Shown piece after piece: positions 8,968 to 18,093 of a stretch of 64,000 nucleotides of DNA (the stretch's first letter is position 1; every line of letters begins with the position of its first letter). The notes beneath the pieces were generated by a model, which did not search any database, was not told the origin of the DNA, and was given only the letters and a program-made list of their open reading frames with translations. Both the position numbers and the translations under genes were made by a program. This DNA is from CAYQJL01 sp964573295 (GTDB lineage Bacteria; Eisenbacteria; RBG-16-71-46; CAIMUX01; WJJG01), in the NCBI GenBank assembly GCA_964573295.1, contig CAZNJE010000019.1:10758-74757 (forward strand), read 5' to 3'.

Positions 8968-10931
8968 TGCTGGATCGTAGGAGACGGGACTGGGGTTCGC
9001 CGGTGGCGAACTCTGAGGCACCGGTGCCTGCGTTCGTGCCGGGGTTTGAGCGCGTGGCGCGACGCGTGGTGCTGCCCCGCAGGCTGCCGCCGCGCGTGCT
9101 ACTACCCCGCATGGTGCAACTGCCGGTGCTGCTGTCTCTCATGCTGTCGCTCCTCTTGCTCCTTGCGACGGCACCGGTGGCGGTACGATGCGCAGCCACA
9201 TCGCTTCCCGAACTCGAGGCCGAGTGCCGGTGGGATACCCGCTCGCTCTTTCCCGAAGACGCGACGCTGGCCGGTTCCTGGCCTCTCGTGGACTGGCGGG
9301 TTCGCGGGGCGCCGCGGGGGTGGGCCGAGTGGATGGGGTGGAGCGAAGCGGCCGGGTCCAGTGACCCCGACGACGACGTCCATCGATCTCGTGCCCGCCC
9401 GGCGTTATCCGGTGGGGTATCCGTGCGGACTGGCCTCGAAGCCTTGCGGGGGTTGACCATTTGCGCCGGATCGTTGCGGCAACGTTGGGGTCTCGGCGTG
9501 CTCTGGCCGTCGGGTCAGGTTTTCGGCGGCACCGACCGGGTTCTCCGGGCTCACCGCCGTTCTCTGCACGAGGTGGCACCTAGCACATCCCGCGCCGTAC
9601 CGCGGCGAATGGGGGCCGCCGCTCTCTGGCGCTGGCCGCGGGGTGACGGGAGCCCTTCCTCGGGTAGGCCGGCGGCCAGCGCACGGACGGTTCGTAGCGG
9701 CGCACGCGGCAGGGAGGTCGTGGGGTGGGTCTGGCGCGGGGACCCCCGGCGGGCGGAGGATCCGGTGGGTGATCGCACCGGTGCCTGGGGGGTGGCTTTC
9801 TCCTCCGGTGGCTGGGGGATGTCGGTGGGGGCCCTCGACGATCTCAAGGGATCTTCCTGGGCGGGATCGGTTGTAGGCATCTCGTCCTCTCGCGGAACGG
9901 ATCCCGGAGTGCTCATGGTCGAGGCCGCGGGTCGATACGACCGGACGCGGGCAACCCGTCCCGAACTGGCCGTGGGCCTCGTCTGGACACTGGATCTCCA
10001 TCGCGCGCTGGGCCTCTGTCGCGGCCGATTGTGGACCGGGCCGGCCGAGGGGCTGGTGACGTGGCGGGATGCCGGCGCCGGCGTCTGGGGTACCGCGCTC
10101 GAACCGGGCTGGGAACTGATCTGGGACCTGCCCCGCCGAGCCGGAGCCCGCGGGGAGGTGCGCCTCAGTGTACTGCACCGGAGTCCTGACGCGCTGGGCC
10201 GGTCCATCGAACAACGCGATGCCCGAATCCGACTGGCCACGTTTCTGGGCGCGGACTGGGCGGGGGAGGTCCGGCTACGCCATAGCGAGACACTCGCGGC
10301 CCTGCCCGCGGACGAGCGCGAGGTTGGGCAAGCGCTGGGCCGGCGGGCGCGCACGAGTCTGGAGGTTCGTGCCGGCTGGAGTCCGGCCGGAGGGTGGAAG
10401 TCATCGCTGCGGCTTCTGTTCACGGTGGGGCGAAGCGGTCGCTGGGCATCGGCCGCGGAGGAGCCCGCCGAGCAGGACGCCGCTGAGCCCGCCGAGGATC
10501 AGGTGATCGATGGGGATCCGGCGCAACCCGCATGGCCGCCCATTGAGCCGGGGAACAGTGCCACGACAGGCCCGAGCGCGTGGCCAGAGACCGAAGCGGA
10601 CCTGATGACACCGGGCTCCTGGCAATCCGAACAGACCGGTGGGGCCACTGCGCTGCGCCTCGCCGGTCCTCCGGTGAACCGGTGGCGCTGGGGGCTGACC
10701 GCGGTGGTCACCCGCGCCGGGGGGTACGGTACGTGCTATGTGCCGCTGCAGCGCGTGCCAGGATACCGCGTGTGGAAGGGCCTGGGTGAAGGGACCTACC
10801 TCATGCAGCTCCACGTATCCCGTCCGGCGGGGAGATTCAGATTCGGAGGCGCGGTTGAGTGGACCGCCCGTCCGCATCGCGAAGCGCAGGAGGTGCAAGT
10901 GTCGATTGGGGTGGGGTGGCGGTCGCCGTAG
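8967..10931 (+). CDS. Predicted outer-membrane beta-barrel protein (654 aa)
   Basis: GGGAGG lies 6 nt before the ATG at 8967, which overlaps the previous stop (TGATG), so translation is probably coupled. The N-terminus is basic with a long leucine-rich export segment (LPVLLSLMLSLLLLLATAPVA). The rest is a large barrel-like region. The stretch LRQRWGLGVLWPSGQVFGG followed by a Ser-Thr-Ser element resembles the barrel half of helix-hairpin-helix outer-membrane proteins known from Bacteroidetes-like genomes, but no helix-hairpin-helix part is present. That match is my recollection of the family and is unconfirmed. The segment around 10450-10620 is acidic and proline-rich. Confidence 0.6.
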   Translation: MLDRRRRDWGSPVANSEAPVPAFVPGFERVARRVVLPRRLPPRVLLPRMVQLPVLLSLMLSLLLLLATAPVAVRCAATSLPELEAECRWDTRSLFPEDATLAGSWPLVDWRVRGAPRGWAEWMGWSEAAGSSDPDDDVHRSRARPALSGGVSVRTGLEALRGLTICAGSLRQRWGLGVLWPSGQVFGGTDRVLRAHRRSLHEVAPSTSRAVPRRMGAAALWRWPRGDGSPSSGRPAASARTVRSGARGREVVGWVWRGDPRRAEDPVGDRTGAWGVAFSSGGWGMSVGALDDLKGSSWAGSVVGISSSRGTDPGVLMVEAAGRYDRTRATRPELAVGLVWTLDLHRALGLCRGRLWTGPAEGLVTWRDAGAGVWGTALEPGWELIWDLPRRAGARGEVRLSVLHRSPDALGRSIEQRDARIRLATFLGADWAGEVRLRHSETLAALPADEREVGQALGRRARTSLEVRAGWSPAGGWKSSLRLLFTVGRSGRWASAAEEPAEQDAAEPAEDQVIDGDPAQPAWPPIEPGNSATTGPSAWPETEADLMTPGSWQSEQTGGATALRLAGPPVNRWRWGLTAVVTRAGGYGTCYVPLQRVPGYRVWKGLGEGTYLMQLHVSRPAGRFRFGGAVEWTARPHREAQEVQVSIGVGWRSP

Positions 10932-11288
10932 CGGAGAGCGTTTCGGAACGGGGGCTGCCGGGGCGCTGTCGGGCGCGGCCACGCACACCGCGGGGCGCAT
11001 CGCCGAGCGTATCGCCACGCGGGTTGCCACGCGGATTGCCACGCGGGTTGCCACGCGGATTGCCACGCGGGTTGTCACGCGGATTGCCACGCGGGTTGTC
11101 ACGCGGATTGTCACGCGGATTGCCACGCGGGTTGTCACGCGGATTGCCACGCGGATTGCCGCACGCATTGCCGCGTTTGGAAAGTGACGCTACGATGGAG
11201 CCGGGAGGTCGCCGGGCAGCGGTCTGCACCGGGTAGGTCGACCCGCTAGCCTCCGGCGCCAGAACCACATCAACATGAGGACATCAGA
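10932..11288. other. Intergenic region dominated by one array
   Basis: This 357-nt gap contains the 12-nt array described separately and a short unique leader to the next gene. I see no credible gene: open frames across it are translations of the array. Confidence 0.7.
10998..11172. repeat. Tandem array, 12-nt unit, about 14 copies
   Basis: Units alternate between acgcggattgcc, acgcgggttgcc and acgcgggttgtc. It is one of the longest and cleanest arrays in the window and lies wholly between genes. Confidence 0.92.
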
Positions 11289-12764
11289 GTGAGAGAAGAC
11301 TTGCTTGATCGGATTGTGGCGCAGCTGCGCGACCGCGAAGAGGACCTGCCGGCCGAGGACATCGCGCACGAGCACCTCAAGCTCTCGGGAGCCGGGTCGA
11401 CAGCCTCGGCCTCGCTCGTGCGCGCCATGTTGTCGAAGGACGAGCGGTTTGAAGAACCCTCTCCCGGCATGTGGCGCCTGGCGACCGGTGGGCGCCGGCT
11501 GGAACCGCCCGTGGTATTGTGCTCGGTCGACGTGACCCCCGGTGCGCAGCGGGAACCATGGCAATGGCGCGTGAGTGCCGTTCTGTGGGGCGGCCATGCC
11601 CCCGCGCGTACCCACCAGGATCCACGCAACGAGGAGACCTTGCGGGCGTTGTGGACCTGGTTGGCTTCGTATCCGGTTGCCTGCGACCGGCCGGGGCTCC
11701 TAACCCGCTGGATGGGTGCGCAGGAGCGGATCCATGCGCTCAGCGAGCCGCTTCAGCCGGTGATCGATCTCGGGGCGTGGGCACGCTGGCTCCAACCGGC
11801 GACGGGAGTGGCCGAAGAAAGGGGCGGTCTGCACGGACCATCCCGCCGCCCGCAGGGCGCGGCGGCGGGACGCGTGTCCGAACAGGCTCCAGGATGGTCG
11901 CCCGGGGAGGTCGCCGAAGAGCCCGTTGCCGAGGAGCCGGTGGCGGCGGCTTTCAAACCGCTGGCGGATCGGCTCGATTGTATCGCCGCGGCGGCGGCCG
12001 AGCGCGGTCTGGGCACCTGGCATGAGGTGGCGCTCTGGCCACAGACGCAGGTTCCCGCCGGTCGCGAAGCGGTCTGGAACGAAGCGTGGGACTTCACGCC
12101 GGCCGATCTGGACGCCTTACCCGAAGAGCCCGGCATCTATCGTTTTCTGGGCGAGGAAGGCGAGATCCTCTACGTGGGCAAGGCCAAGAACCTGAGGGCC
12201 AGGGTAGCGAGCTACTTCCGTCCGCTGGAGGGGAAGTCCTCGCGTCGGGCGGCCTTCCTGGAGAAGATCCGTTCGCTGGTCACCGAGACTACCGGCACCG
12301 AGCTGGAAGCGTTGATCCGCGAGGCGGCCGCCATTCGCGCGGAGTCCCCGGCCTGGAACACGCAGATCCAAACCCTGGCCGGCGGGGAAGCGCGAACAGC
12401 GGCCGACGAGGAGATGGTCGTGCTCATCCCGGCGGCCGAGGACCATCGTCTCTTCGCCCTCTGTGGGGAGCGTCTGGCCATTGGTCGGGTTGCGGCGGGC
12501 GCCGCGGCCGAGCCGCTGTGTGCTGCCCTGCGCAGCTTCTTCGTCGAGGGCGGCGACAGCGAGCAACTTCCCGAAGTCGCCGGCCCCGAACGTAGGCTCG
12601 CCCGCCGATGGTTCCAGGCGCAGGCTCGTCCGGGTGCGGTCCTGCACATGACCGATTTTCCCACCTATGCGTCGGTGGCCGAAACGATTGTCCGGATCGC
12701 ATCGGAGCCGGCGGCCTCCTCTCCTTCCGCCGGCGATCCCGCCTGGATCCGGTCGGCGCGCTAG
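11289..12764 (+). CDS. GIY-YIG nuclease with N-terminal winged-helix domain
   Basis: The 491-residue protein contains a UvrC/Cho-type GIY-YIG domain (about residues 280-365). It opens PGIYRFLGEEGEILYVGKAK and continues LRARVASYF, with the metal-binding Glu likely in TELEALIREA. Residues 1-65 look like a HARE-type winged helix (DRIVAQLRDREEDLPAEDIA, then DERFEEPSPGMWRL). Residues 75-150 occupy the place of a DnaQ exonuclease domain, but the acidic motif is absent (VVLCSVDVTPG). Such fusions act in DNA repair. The start is a GTG with GAGG 9 nt upstream. It is not a full UvrC, since the UVR and RNase H-like halves are missing. Confidence 0.78.
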   Translation: MREDLLDRIVAQLRDREEDLPAEDIAHEHLKLSGAGSTASASLVRAMLSKDERFEEPSPGMWRLATGGRRLEPPVVLCSVDVTPGAQREPWQWRVSAVLWGGHAPARTHQDPRNEETLRALWTWLASYPVACDRPGLLTRWMGAQERIHALSEPLQPVIDLGAWARWLQPATGVAEERGGLHGPSRRPQGAAAGRVSEQAPGWSPGEVAEEPVAEEPVAAAFKPLADRLDCIAAAAAERGLGTWHEVALWPQTQVPAGREAVWNEAWDFTPADLDALPEEPGIYRFLGEEGEILYVGKAKNLRARVASYFRPLEGKSSRRAAFLEKIRSLVTETTGTELEALIREAAAIRAESPAWNTQIQTLAGGEARTAADEEMVVLIPAAEDHRLFALCGERLAIGRVAAGAAAEPLCAALRSFFVEGGDSEQLPEVAGPERRLARRWFQAQARPGAVLHMTDFPTYASVAETIVRIASEPAASSPSAGDPAWIRSAR

Positions 12765-12769
12765 GCGTA

Positions 12770-12860
12770 CGAGCCACCGGCCCGGCCTCGGCTCGCTTCC
12801 TCCTGGCGCTGGGTGTACGGGCCACCGGCCCGACCTCGGCCGAACCTGCCGGGGCGCTAA
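12770..12860. repeat. Direct repeat, about 50-nt unit x2
   Basis: Two imperfect copies sharing gtacgagccaccggcccg-type and cctcggc segments lie after the GIY-YIG gene. They are probably an early tandem duplication. Confidence 0.7.
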
Positions 12861-12987
12861 TCGCTGGACAGGTTGCGTTCGAATTCGATACCCTTGTTGT
12901 TTCCTGTCTAATCGGCCGTTCGGGCCGCCCGTGGTTCCGCCGGTCGGGGAGTTTGGGCAAGCGCGCATCTTGGGGAGGACGCGGTCA

Positions 12988-13929
12988 ATGTCGGCCCGCA
13001 CGGTGTTGTCACTCGGCGGTAATGCCATCCTGCCGGCCACGGGCCCGGCCAGGATCGAAGAGCAATTCCGTATCACCGAGGCCACCATGCGCGAGGTGGT
13101 CGATCTTCTGCGTGACGGGGATCAGGTCATCCTGACTCACGGCAACGGGCCCATCGTGGGCAATATCCTGATCCGCAATGAATCGGCCGCCGACCGGATT
13201 CCACCGACACCGCTCTACATCTGCGGCGCGGATTCTCAGGGCGGCATCGGATTCATGCTCCAGCAGGTCTTGGGCAACGTCCTGCGCGAGGCCAACCTGC
13301 CCCATCAGGTGGCGACCGTGGTCACCCAGGTGGTCGTCGATCCCAACGATCCCGGCTTCCAGAATCCGACCAAGCCGATCGGTCCCTTCTACTGGCAAGA
13401 GGAGGCGAGGGCGCTCGAGCGCGAGCGCGGCTGGGCGATGGTCGACGATGCTGGGCGCGGCTGGCGCCGAGTGGTGGCCTCGCCCGAGCCGGTACGCATC
13501 GTGGAAATGGAAGTGATCCGCGACCTGGCGGCTCAAGGCCACATCGTGATCGCCGCCGGGGGCGGGGGGATCCCGGTCGAGGAGGTACGCCCCGGAATCT
13601 ACCGCGGGGTTGAGGCGGTGATCGACAAGGATCTGGCTTCGGTCGTGCTGGCCGATGCTGTCGGCGCCAGTCGGCTCATCATCGTGACGGCCGTAGACCA
13701 GGTGTTCCTTCACTTCGGCAGCCCGCACCAGCAAGCCCTCGACCGGTTCACCTGCGCCGAAGCGCAGCGCTATCTCGACGAGGGGCAGTTCCCGGCCGGG
13801 AGCATGGGGCCGAAGATCAGCGGGGCGGTTCGCTTTCTACGTGGTGGCGGCGAAGAAGTCCTGATCACCTCGCCGCGTTCGCTGGGCAGTGCCTTGCGAG
13901 GTCAGTCGGGAACCCGCATCGTGAAGTAG
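12988..13929 (+). CDS. arcC: Carbamate kinase
   Basis: This enzyme interconverts carbamoyl phosphate plus ADP with ATP plus carbamate. The 313-residue length is typical. Amino-acid-kinase motifs are present: LSLGGNAILP, LTHGNGPIVGN, and VIAAGGGGIPV with VIDKDLASVVLA. The frame is open far upstream, but the ATG at 12988 begins the conserved fold and has GGGGAGG 9 nt before it. No arcA or arcB lies in the window, so it may work alone rather than in an arginine deiminase operon. Confidence 0.93.
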   Translation: MSARTVLSLGGNAILPATGPARIEEQFRITEATMREVVDLLRDGDQVILTHGNGPIVGNILIRNESAADRIPPTPLYICGADSQGGIGFMLQQVLGNVLREANLPHQVATVVTQVVVDPNDPGFQNPTKPIGPFYWQEEARALERERGWAMVDDAGRGWRRVVASPEPVRIVEMEVIRDLAAQGHIVIAAGGGGIPVEEVRPGIYRGVEAVIDKDLASVVLADAVGASRLIIVTAVDQVFLHFGSPHQQALDRFTCAEAQRYLDEGQFPAGSMGPKISGAVRFLRGGGEEVLITSPRSLGSALRGQSGTRIVK

Positions 13930-13964
13930 CCGGTGTGGCCACCGCGCTTTCGTCACCACAGCTC

Positions 13965-14075
13965 ATGCTTGCGTACCTCTCACAGTGCGTAGCTCACCGC
14001 ACGTATCTCACCATGCGTATCTCTCCGCACTTGTCTCACCGCTGGTTCGTCAACGGAGGCTCTTGAGCATGCGCA
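13965..14075. repeat. Degenerate tandem repeat, about 16 nt
   Basis: Diverged units related to ctcaccgcacgtatct fill the space between the two convergent genes. The last units run into the 3' end of the minus-strand gene. Confidence 0.6.
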
Positions 14076-14077
14076 TC

Positions 14078-16387
14078 TCACCGCAGGCGAATCAGCCGGC
14101 GCGATTCCACCTGGCCGTCATATGCCAGGCGCACGAAGTAGAATCCCGAGCCGGCGGGCGGGCCCGACGCGGTGCGGCCATCCCATAGGTACCGCTGCGG
14201 GCCGGCCGGCAAGAGGCCGTGGGCGAGTTGGATGATCCGGCGGCCGTTCAGGTCGTAGACGGATAGATCCACATCGGCCGGCGCCGGCAGGTCGAAGCCG
14301 AGCCCCGTTTCATGACGGAAGGGATTGGGCCGGGGACTGAGCAGAACGTGCAGATCGGTGCGTCCCGGCAGGGGAAGGTCCCCTTCGTAGCATTGCGCGG
14401 GGTATCGCTGCAGAGACTGCGGGGCGCATCCCACCCACAGCTCGTCCTCACGCAGTGTGAGCGTGGTAGAGGGCCCCGACGGGGCGGCACCGACGAGGAC
14501 GGGCCGGGCGGTATCGCGCACGTCGATCACCTGGACTCCGGAGGCCGCCGTGCTGACGTAGGCGTGGTAGCCACGCACGTCGAGGTCGGTTGCCACCGAC
14601 GGCAACAGCGTCTGCCCGAGCACGACCGGAGCTGTGTCCTCGGTGACATCGATGATCTGCAGGGTGCGGCCGCTGATCAGGAACACGCGATCTTCGTCGT
14701 AGAGCAGGCCCCGGGACTTTCCGGGCACAGGTAGCGTGTGGCTGATCACCGGATGCCCCCGATCCCGGTAATCGAGTACGACGAGGCCATCTTCCCAGCT
14801 CGATGCGAAGAGGCGTTCGCCACCCAGTACCGTCTGTGTAGGATAGGAGAAGAAGAAGGGCACCTCGCGTTGAATCTGCGGCTCGCTCGGATCGCTCACA
14901 TCGATGATCTGAATACTGCCGGTGCCATGCCCGTCGTGACCGGCAATTAGGGCCAGATCGCCATCGAGGGTGAGTGCGGTGCGCGCGGTGGCAAAGGGTA
15001 GGCGGGCCACCGTATCGGGGTCGAGGGGATCACCTACGTCGAGGATCAGCAGTCCAGCGTCCGGTCCGGTGGAGTAGAGAAGCTGGCCGTCGAGGGCCAG
15101 CGCGTTCAGTCCGCCAGTGACCTCGACCCGGCCGGCCTCGAATGGATTTGCCGGCTCGCGTACGTCGAGCACGAGGAGACCTTGCGTCGCATCGGCCACA
15201 TAGGCGTACGGGTCGGCGAATAGGATGTCGCTGGCTTCACCGCCGAGATCGATGGCAACCTCTCGCTCCACGCGTTCGGGATTGGCCGCTTCGTAGATGC
15301 CCAGCCCGGAGGTGTCACCGATGTAGACCTGCGAACCCTCGTACGCCAGCACCAGCGCGGCGAACAGCGTGGGAAACTGGCTGACTGGCACAGGCGTGCC
15401 GCCTCCGCTGATGTCATAGATTCCCAGACCGTCCTCGAAGTCGGTGGCGTAGAGCCAAGTTCCGGCAGCCCGCACGCTGGTGACGATCGAGCCGGTGGCG
15501 TCCGAGGCAATGAGCGTCGGTTCCTGGGGCTGGGTGATCGAGACCAGGTGTAGATCCCGCCCACCGACGAAGAGGCGATCTCCCGCCTGCGCCAAGCTAT
15601 AGGCGCCACCCTCGAGAGGCAGGAGCCCAAGTGGGGTTGGGCGGGCGCTGTCGAGGATATCGATCACGAGGACTCCGTGTTGATTCGCCACGTGGAGAAA
15701 CGGGAAGTCGGCGACCAGCGCTCGTGCGCCGCCATCGATGGCGAGCGAGCCGGCCAGGCGGAGGTCATCTGGGTGGGACGCGTCGATCACCATGACACCG
15801 AATCCTTCCTGGGCCAGGAAGACGCGGTCGCCGTGAAGGTCGAGTCCCCCGACCGAATGGCTTGTGGCGATTTCATCGACGAGAACCGGGTCATCGGGAT
15901 CGCTGACATCGAGCACCACCAGACCCTGGGTTCTGGCGGCCACGTAGAGGTGGGGATGGTCGTAGACCATGCCCTCGATGAGATCCTCGAAAGCGTAGGT
16001 GGCTAGCGTGTCGGCGTCTTGTCCCTGACGTTCGAAGATGTGCAGGCCGGCGAACTGCTCGGCCAAAAAGACCCGGTTGCCGTCGACGACCACATCGCGT
16101 ACAGCCCCCGCGGTCTCGATCCGGGCGACCGGGTGCAGGTAGTCCGCGTAGTCTACGCACTGGCCAGCGGCCGGTCCCGTTCCCGCGATAAGAGCCGCCA
16201 CGAGAAGGATTGCCGTGACGTGGATCGCAGTGACGGAAACCGCAGCGAGAACCGCAACGGGAACCGCAACGGGAACCGCAATGGAAACTGCAACGAGGAG
16301 AACTGCTTTCTTGGCGAGCCTCGGCAGTGTGTAGCGGGCCAGTCGTGGAAGGGCGCTGCCGGCGAACAATGCGGCGCGTCTTGTCAT
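14078..16387 (-). CDS. Secreted LVIVD-repeat protein with FlgD-like C-terminus
   Basis: The 769-residue protein carries about a dozen LVIVD-type beta-propeller repeats. Each has the form VFLA/LYVA...GLVVLDVSDPDDP, between residues about 90 and 670. The final 75 residues are a FlgD-like domain (RPNPFRHETGLGFDLP, VYDLNGRRIIQL, PAGSGFYFVRL) ending RLIRLR. The start chosen is the ATG at 16387, with GGG 8 nt upstream. The signal-peptide core (VAVP units) is encoded by a 12-nt tandem array. Such proteins are exported and probably bind partners at the surface; no enzyme function is evident. Confidence 0.85.
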   Translation of the reverse strand: MTRRAALFAGSALPRLARYTLPRLAKKAVLLVAVSIAVPVAVPVAVLAAVSVTAIHVTAILLVAALIAGTGPAAGQCVDYADYLHPVARIETAGAVRDVVVDGNRVFLAEQFAGLHIFERQGQDADTLATYAFEDLIEGMVYDHPHLYVAARTQGLVVLDVSDPDDPVLVDEIATSHSVGGLDLHGDRVFLAQEGFGVMVIDASHPDDLRLAGSLAIDGGARALVADFPFLHVANQHGVLVIDILDSARPTPLGLLPLEGGAYSLAQAGDRLFVGGRDLHLVSITQPQEPTLIASDATGSIVTSVRAAGTWLYATDFEDGLGIYDISGGGTPVPVSQFPTLFAALVLAYEGSQVYIGDTSGLGIYEAANPERVEREVAIDLGGEASDILFADPYAYVADATQGLLVLDVREPANPFEAGRVEVTGGLNALALDGQLLYSTGPDAGLLILDVGDPLDPDTVARLPFATARTALTLDGDLALIAGHDGHGTGSIQIIDVSDPSEPQIQREVPFFFSYPTQTVLGGERLFASSWEDGLVVLDYRDRGHPVISHTLPVPGKSRGLLYDEDRVFLISGRTLQIIDVTEDTAPVVLGQTLLPSVATDLDVRGYHAYVSTAASGVQVIDVRDTARPVLVGAAPSGPSTTLTLREDELWVGCAPQSLQRYPAQCYEGDLPLPGRTDLHVLLSPRPNPFRHETGLGFDLPAPADVDLSVYDLNGRRIIQLAHGLLPAGPQRYLWDGRTASGPPAGSGFYFVRLAYDGQVESRRLIRLR
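16236..16295. repeat. Tandem array, 12-nt unit x5, inside a signal peptide
   Basis: Five 12-nt units related to ggaaccgcaacg (plus strand) encode repeated Val-Ala-Val-Pro on the minus strand. They make up part of the hydrophobic core of the LVIVD protein's export signal. Confidence 0.88.
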
Positions 16388-16852
16388 GAGGGCATCCCTT
16401 TCGTTCGAGCAAGGGTCTCCCATGGCGGCGGGATGGACTGCGCTCGTCGACAGCCCTGGCCGATAGTCTAGCGCGAGCGAGGGCGGGTCGCCAGGTGGAC
16501 TGAGCGTGTGGACAGAGCGGGTGGACCGAGCGGGTGTGGACCGAGCGCGTGGACCGAGCGGGGACCGGGGCTGGAAGAAGAGGCAGGGAGCGGCGAGACG
16601 TGCGATACGTGCGAGACGTGCCATACGTGTGATCTCTGGGGTGTGTTTAGGATTCTGGAGTCTTGGCCTAACATCTTCTCGGTTCATGGGTTATGAGATT
16701 TGGCCTTGTCAGGATCCGAAGCCCACCGCCCCCGGTGGCCTGCTTGCCGCTCCCGGCGACGTCCTTGTCGGCTCCCGGTGCCGGACCGGCACATTCTCTC
16801 CGCCAGGGCCAACGGTCCGCAACGACGAACTCCAGCGCGGCCGATCACGAGG
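16388..16852. other. Intergenic region with two small arrays
   Basis: This 465-nt gap has a 13-15-nt repeat around gtggaccgagcgg (16496-16562), a 9-nt repeat around gagacgtgc (16596-16632), and unique sequence. I found no gene, tRNA or clear promoter in it. Confidence 0.55.
16496..16562. repeat. Tandem array, 13-15-nt unit x5
   Basis: Units of gtggaccgagcgg vary by inserted gt pairs, so unit length is not constant. The array lies between genes. Confidence 0.75.
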
Positions 16853-17884
16853 CTAGACATTGAAGAGGAAGTGACAGATATCGCCATCCTCCATGATGTA
16901 GTCTCGTCCCTTGAGCGCCACCAGGCCCTTATCCTTCGCGGCCTTCTCCGACCCGGCCGCCAGCAGGTCGTCGTACTTGATCACCTCTACGCGAATGAAG
17001 CCTCGCTCGATGTCGCTGTGGATCTTTCCGCCGGCCCGCGGCGCAACGGCTCCCTTCTGGATCGTCCAGGCCCGTACCTCGTCTTTGCCGACCGTGTAGA
17101 ACGACATCAAACCGAGCGCGTCGTAGGCGGCGCTGTTGAGCCGGTCCGAGCCAGGCGCCGCGATCCCCAGATCGTCCAGGAAGGCCGCTCGCTCATCCCG
17201 GTCATCGATGCCGGCGATCTCCTGTTCGATCTGACACGACAGGTTGATCGAGCCCGGGGCCAGATCCCGGGACAGGTCGCTCTCGGAGACGTTGTAGACC
17301 CACAGCATGGGCATCATGGTGATGAGCCCCAAGCTGCGCACGGCGATGACATCGTCCTGATCGAGCCCGGCGTCACGCACCGGGCGCGTGTCCTCGAGAA
17401 CCGACTCGCACTTGCGCAGCGCTCGTTCCTCGATGGCGAGTTCGGCCTTGCGTCCGGCCTTCTTCTCCTTCTCGATCCGCGCGAGCCGGTTCAGTACGAC
17501 CTCGAGGTCGCCCAGGATCAGCTCGGTTTCGATGGCGGCGCGATCGCGCGCCGGGTTGACCGACCCGGCGGGATGGTAGACCTGATCGGACTCGAAGGCC
17601 CGCACGACCAGAGCTAGCAGGTCGCCCTGGCGAGCGGCCTTGAGCCACGCCCGGCTCTGGCTGGAAACCTCGATGTCGGGGCAGAGCATGTAGTCGTTCT
17701 GCGCGTAGGTGGTCTTGCGCGGCTCGTAGAGGGCCGAGAGCCGGTCCACGCGTGGATCGGGAACGGATGCCTGACCTTCGATCGTCTCACCTGGCTTGCG
17801 ATTCTCGGGCACCATGCGCCCGGTGAGCAGGTGGAACAACGTCTTCTTCCCGGCCTGGGGCAGGCCCATCAGTGCGATGCGCAT
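16853..17884 (-). CDS. YchF/OLA1-like GTPase family protein with altered P-loop
   Basis: The 343-residue protein aligns with YchF/OLA1 along its length. The C-terminal TGS domain is clear (FYTVGKDEVRAWTIQKG, GKIHSDIERGFIRVEVI, GRDYIMEDGDICHF). The nucleotide domain keeps the OLA1-type fourth motif (NVSESD) and the SVNPARD segment. The P-loop reads GLPQAGKKT rather than GLPNVGKST, so the Mg-binding Ser is Lys. The usual DIAGLV switch is replaced by DIEVSS. YchF proteins hydrolyse ATP and associate with ribosomes. This one may bind nucleotide poorly or not at all. It is transcribed divergently from the next gene. Confidence 0.85.
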   Translation of the reverse strand: MRIALMGLPQAGKKTLFHLLTGRMVPENRKPGETIEGQASVPDPRVDRLSALYEPRKTTYAQNDYMLCPDIEVSSQSRAWLKAARQGDLLALVVRAFESDQVYHPAGSVNPARDRAAIETELILGDLEVVLNRLARIEKEKKAGRKAELAIEERALRKCESVLEDTRPVRDAGLDQDDVIAVRSLGLITMMPMLWVYNVSESDLSRDLAPGSINLSCQIEQEIAGIDDRDERAAFLDDLGIAAPGSDRLNSAAYDALGLMSFYTVGKDEVRAWTIQKGAVAPRAGGKIHSDIERGFIRVEVIKYDDLLAAGSEKAAKDKGLVALKGRDYIMEDGDICHFLFNV

Positions 17885-18093
17885 CGTGTGTTCGTATCTC
17901 CTCCTGGCGCGTTCGGTCCGGCAGATCCATCCGATTTGGTTGGGACCGGCAGACGATACTCCGCGCGAAGAGCTGACGCCAGAGCGGATCGCTTGGCCTC
18001 CAATTCGCTATCTCACCCAATCCCGGTCCCCGGCCCCGGAGAAGGGCTCCGGTGATCCGAGGGGCGGGAGACGTTTGCGAGAAGGAGGCGAGT

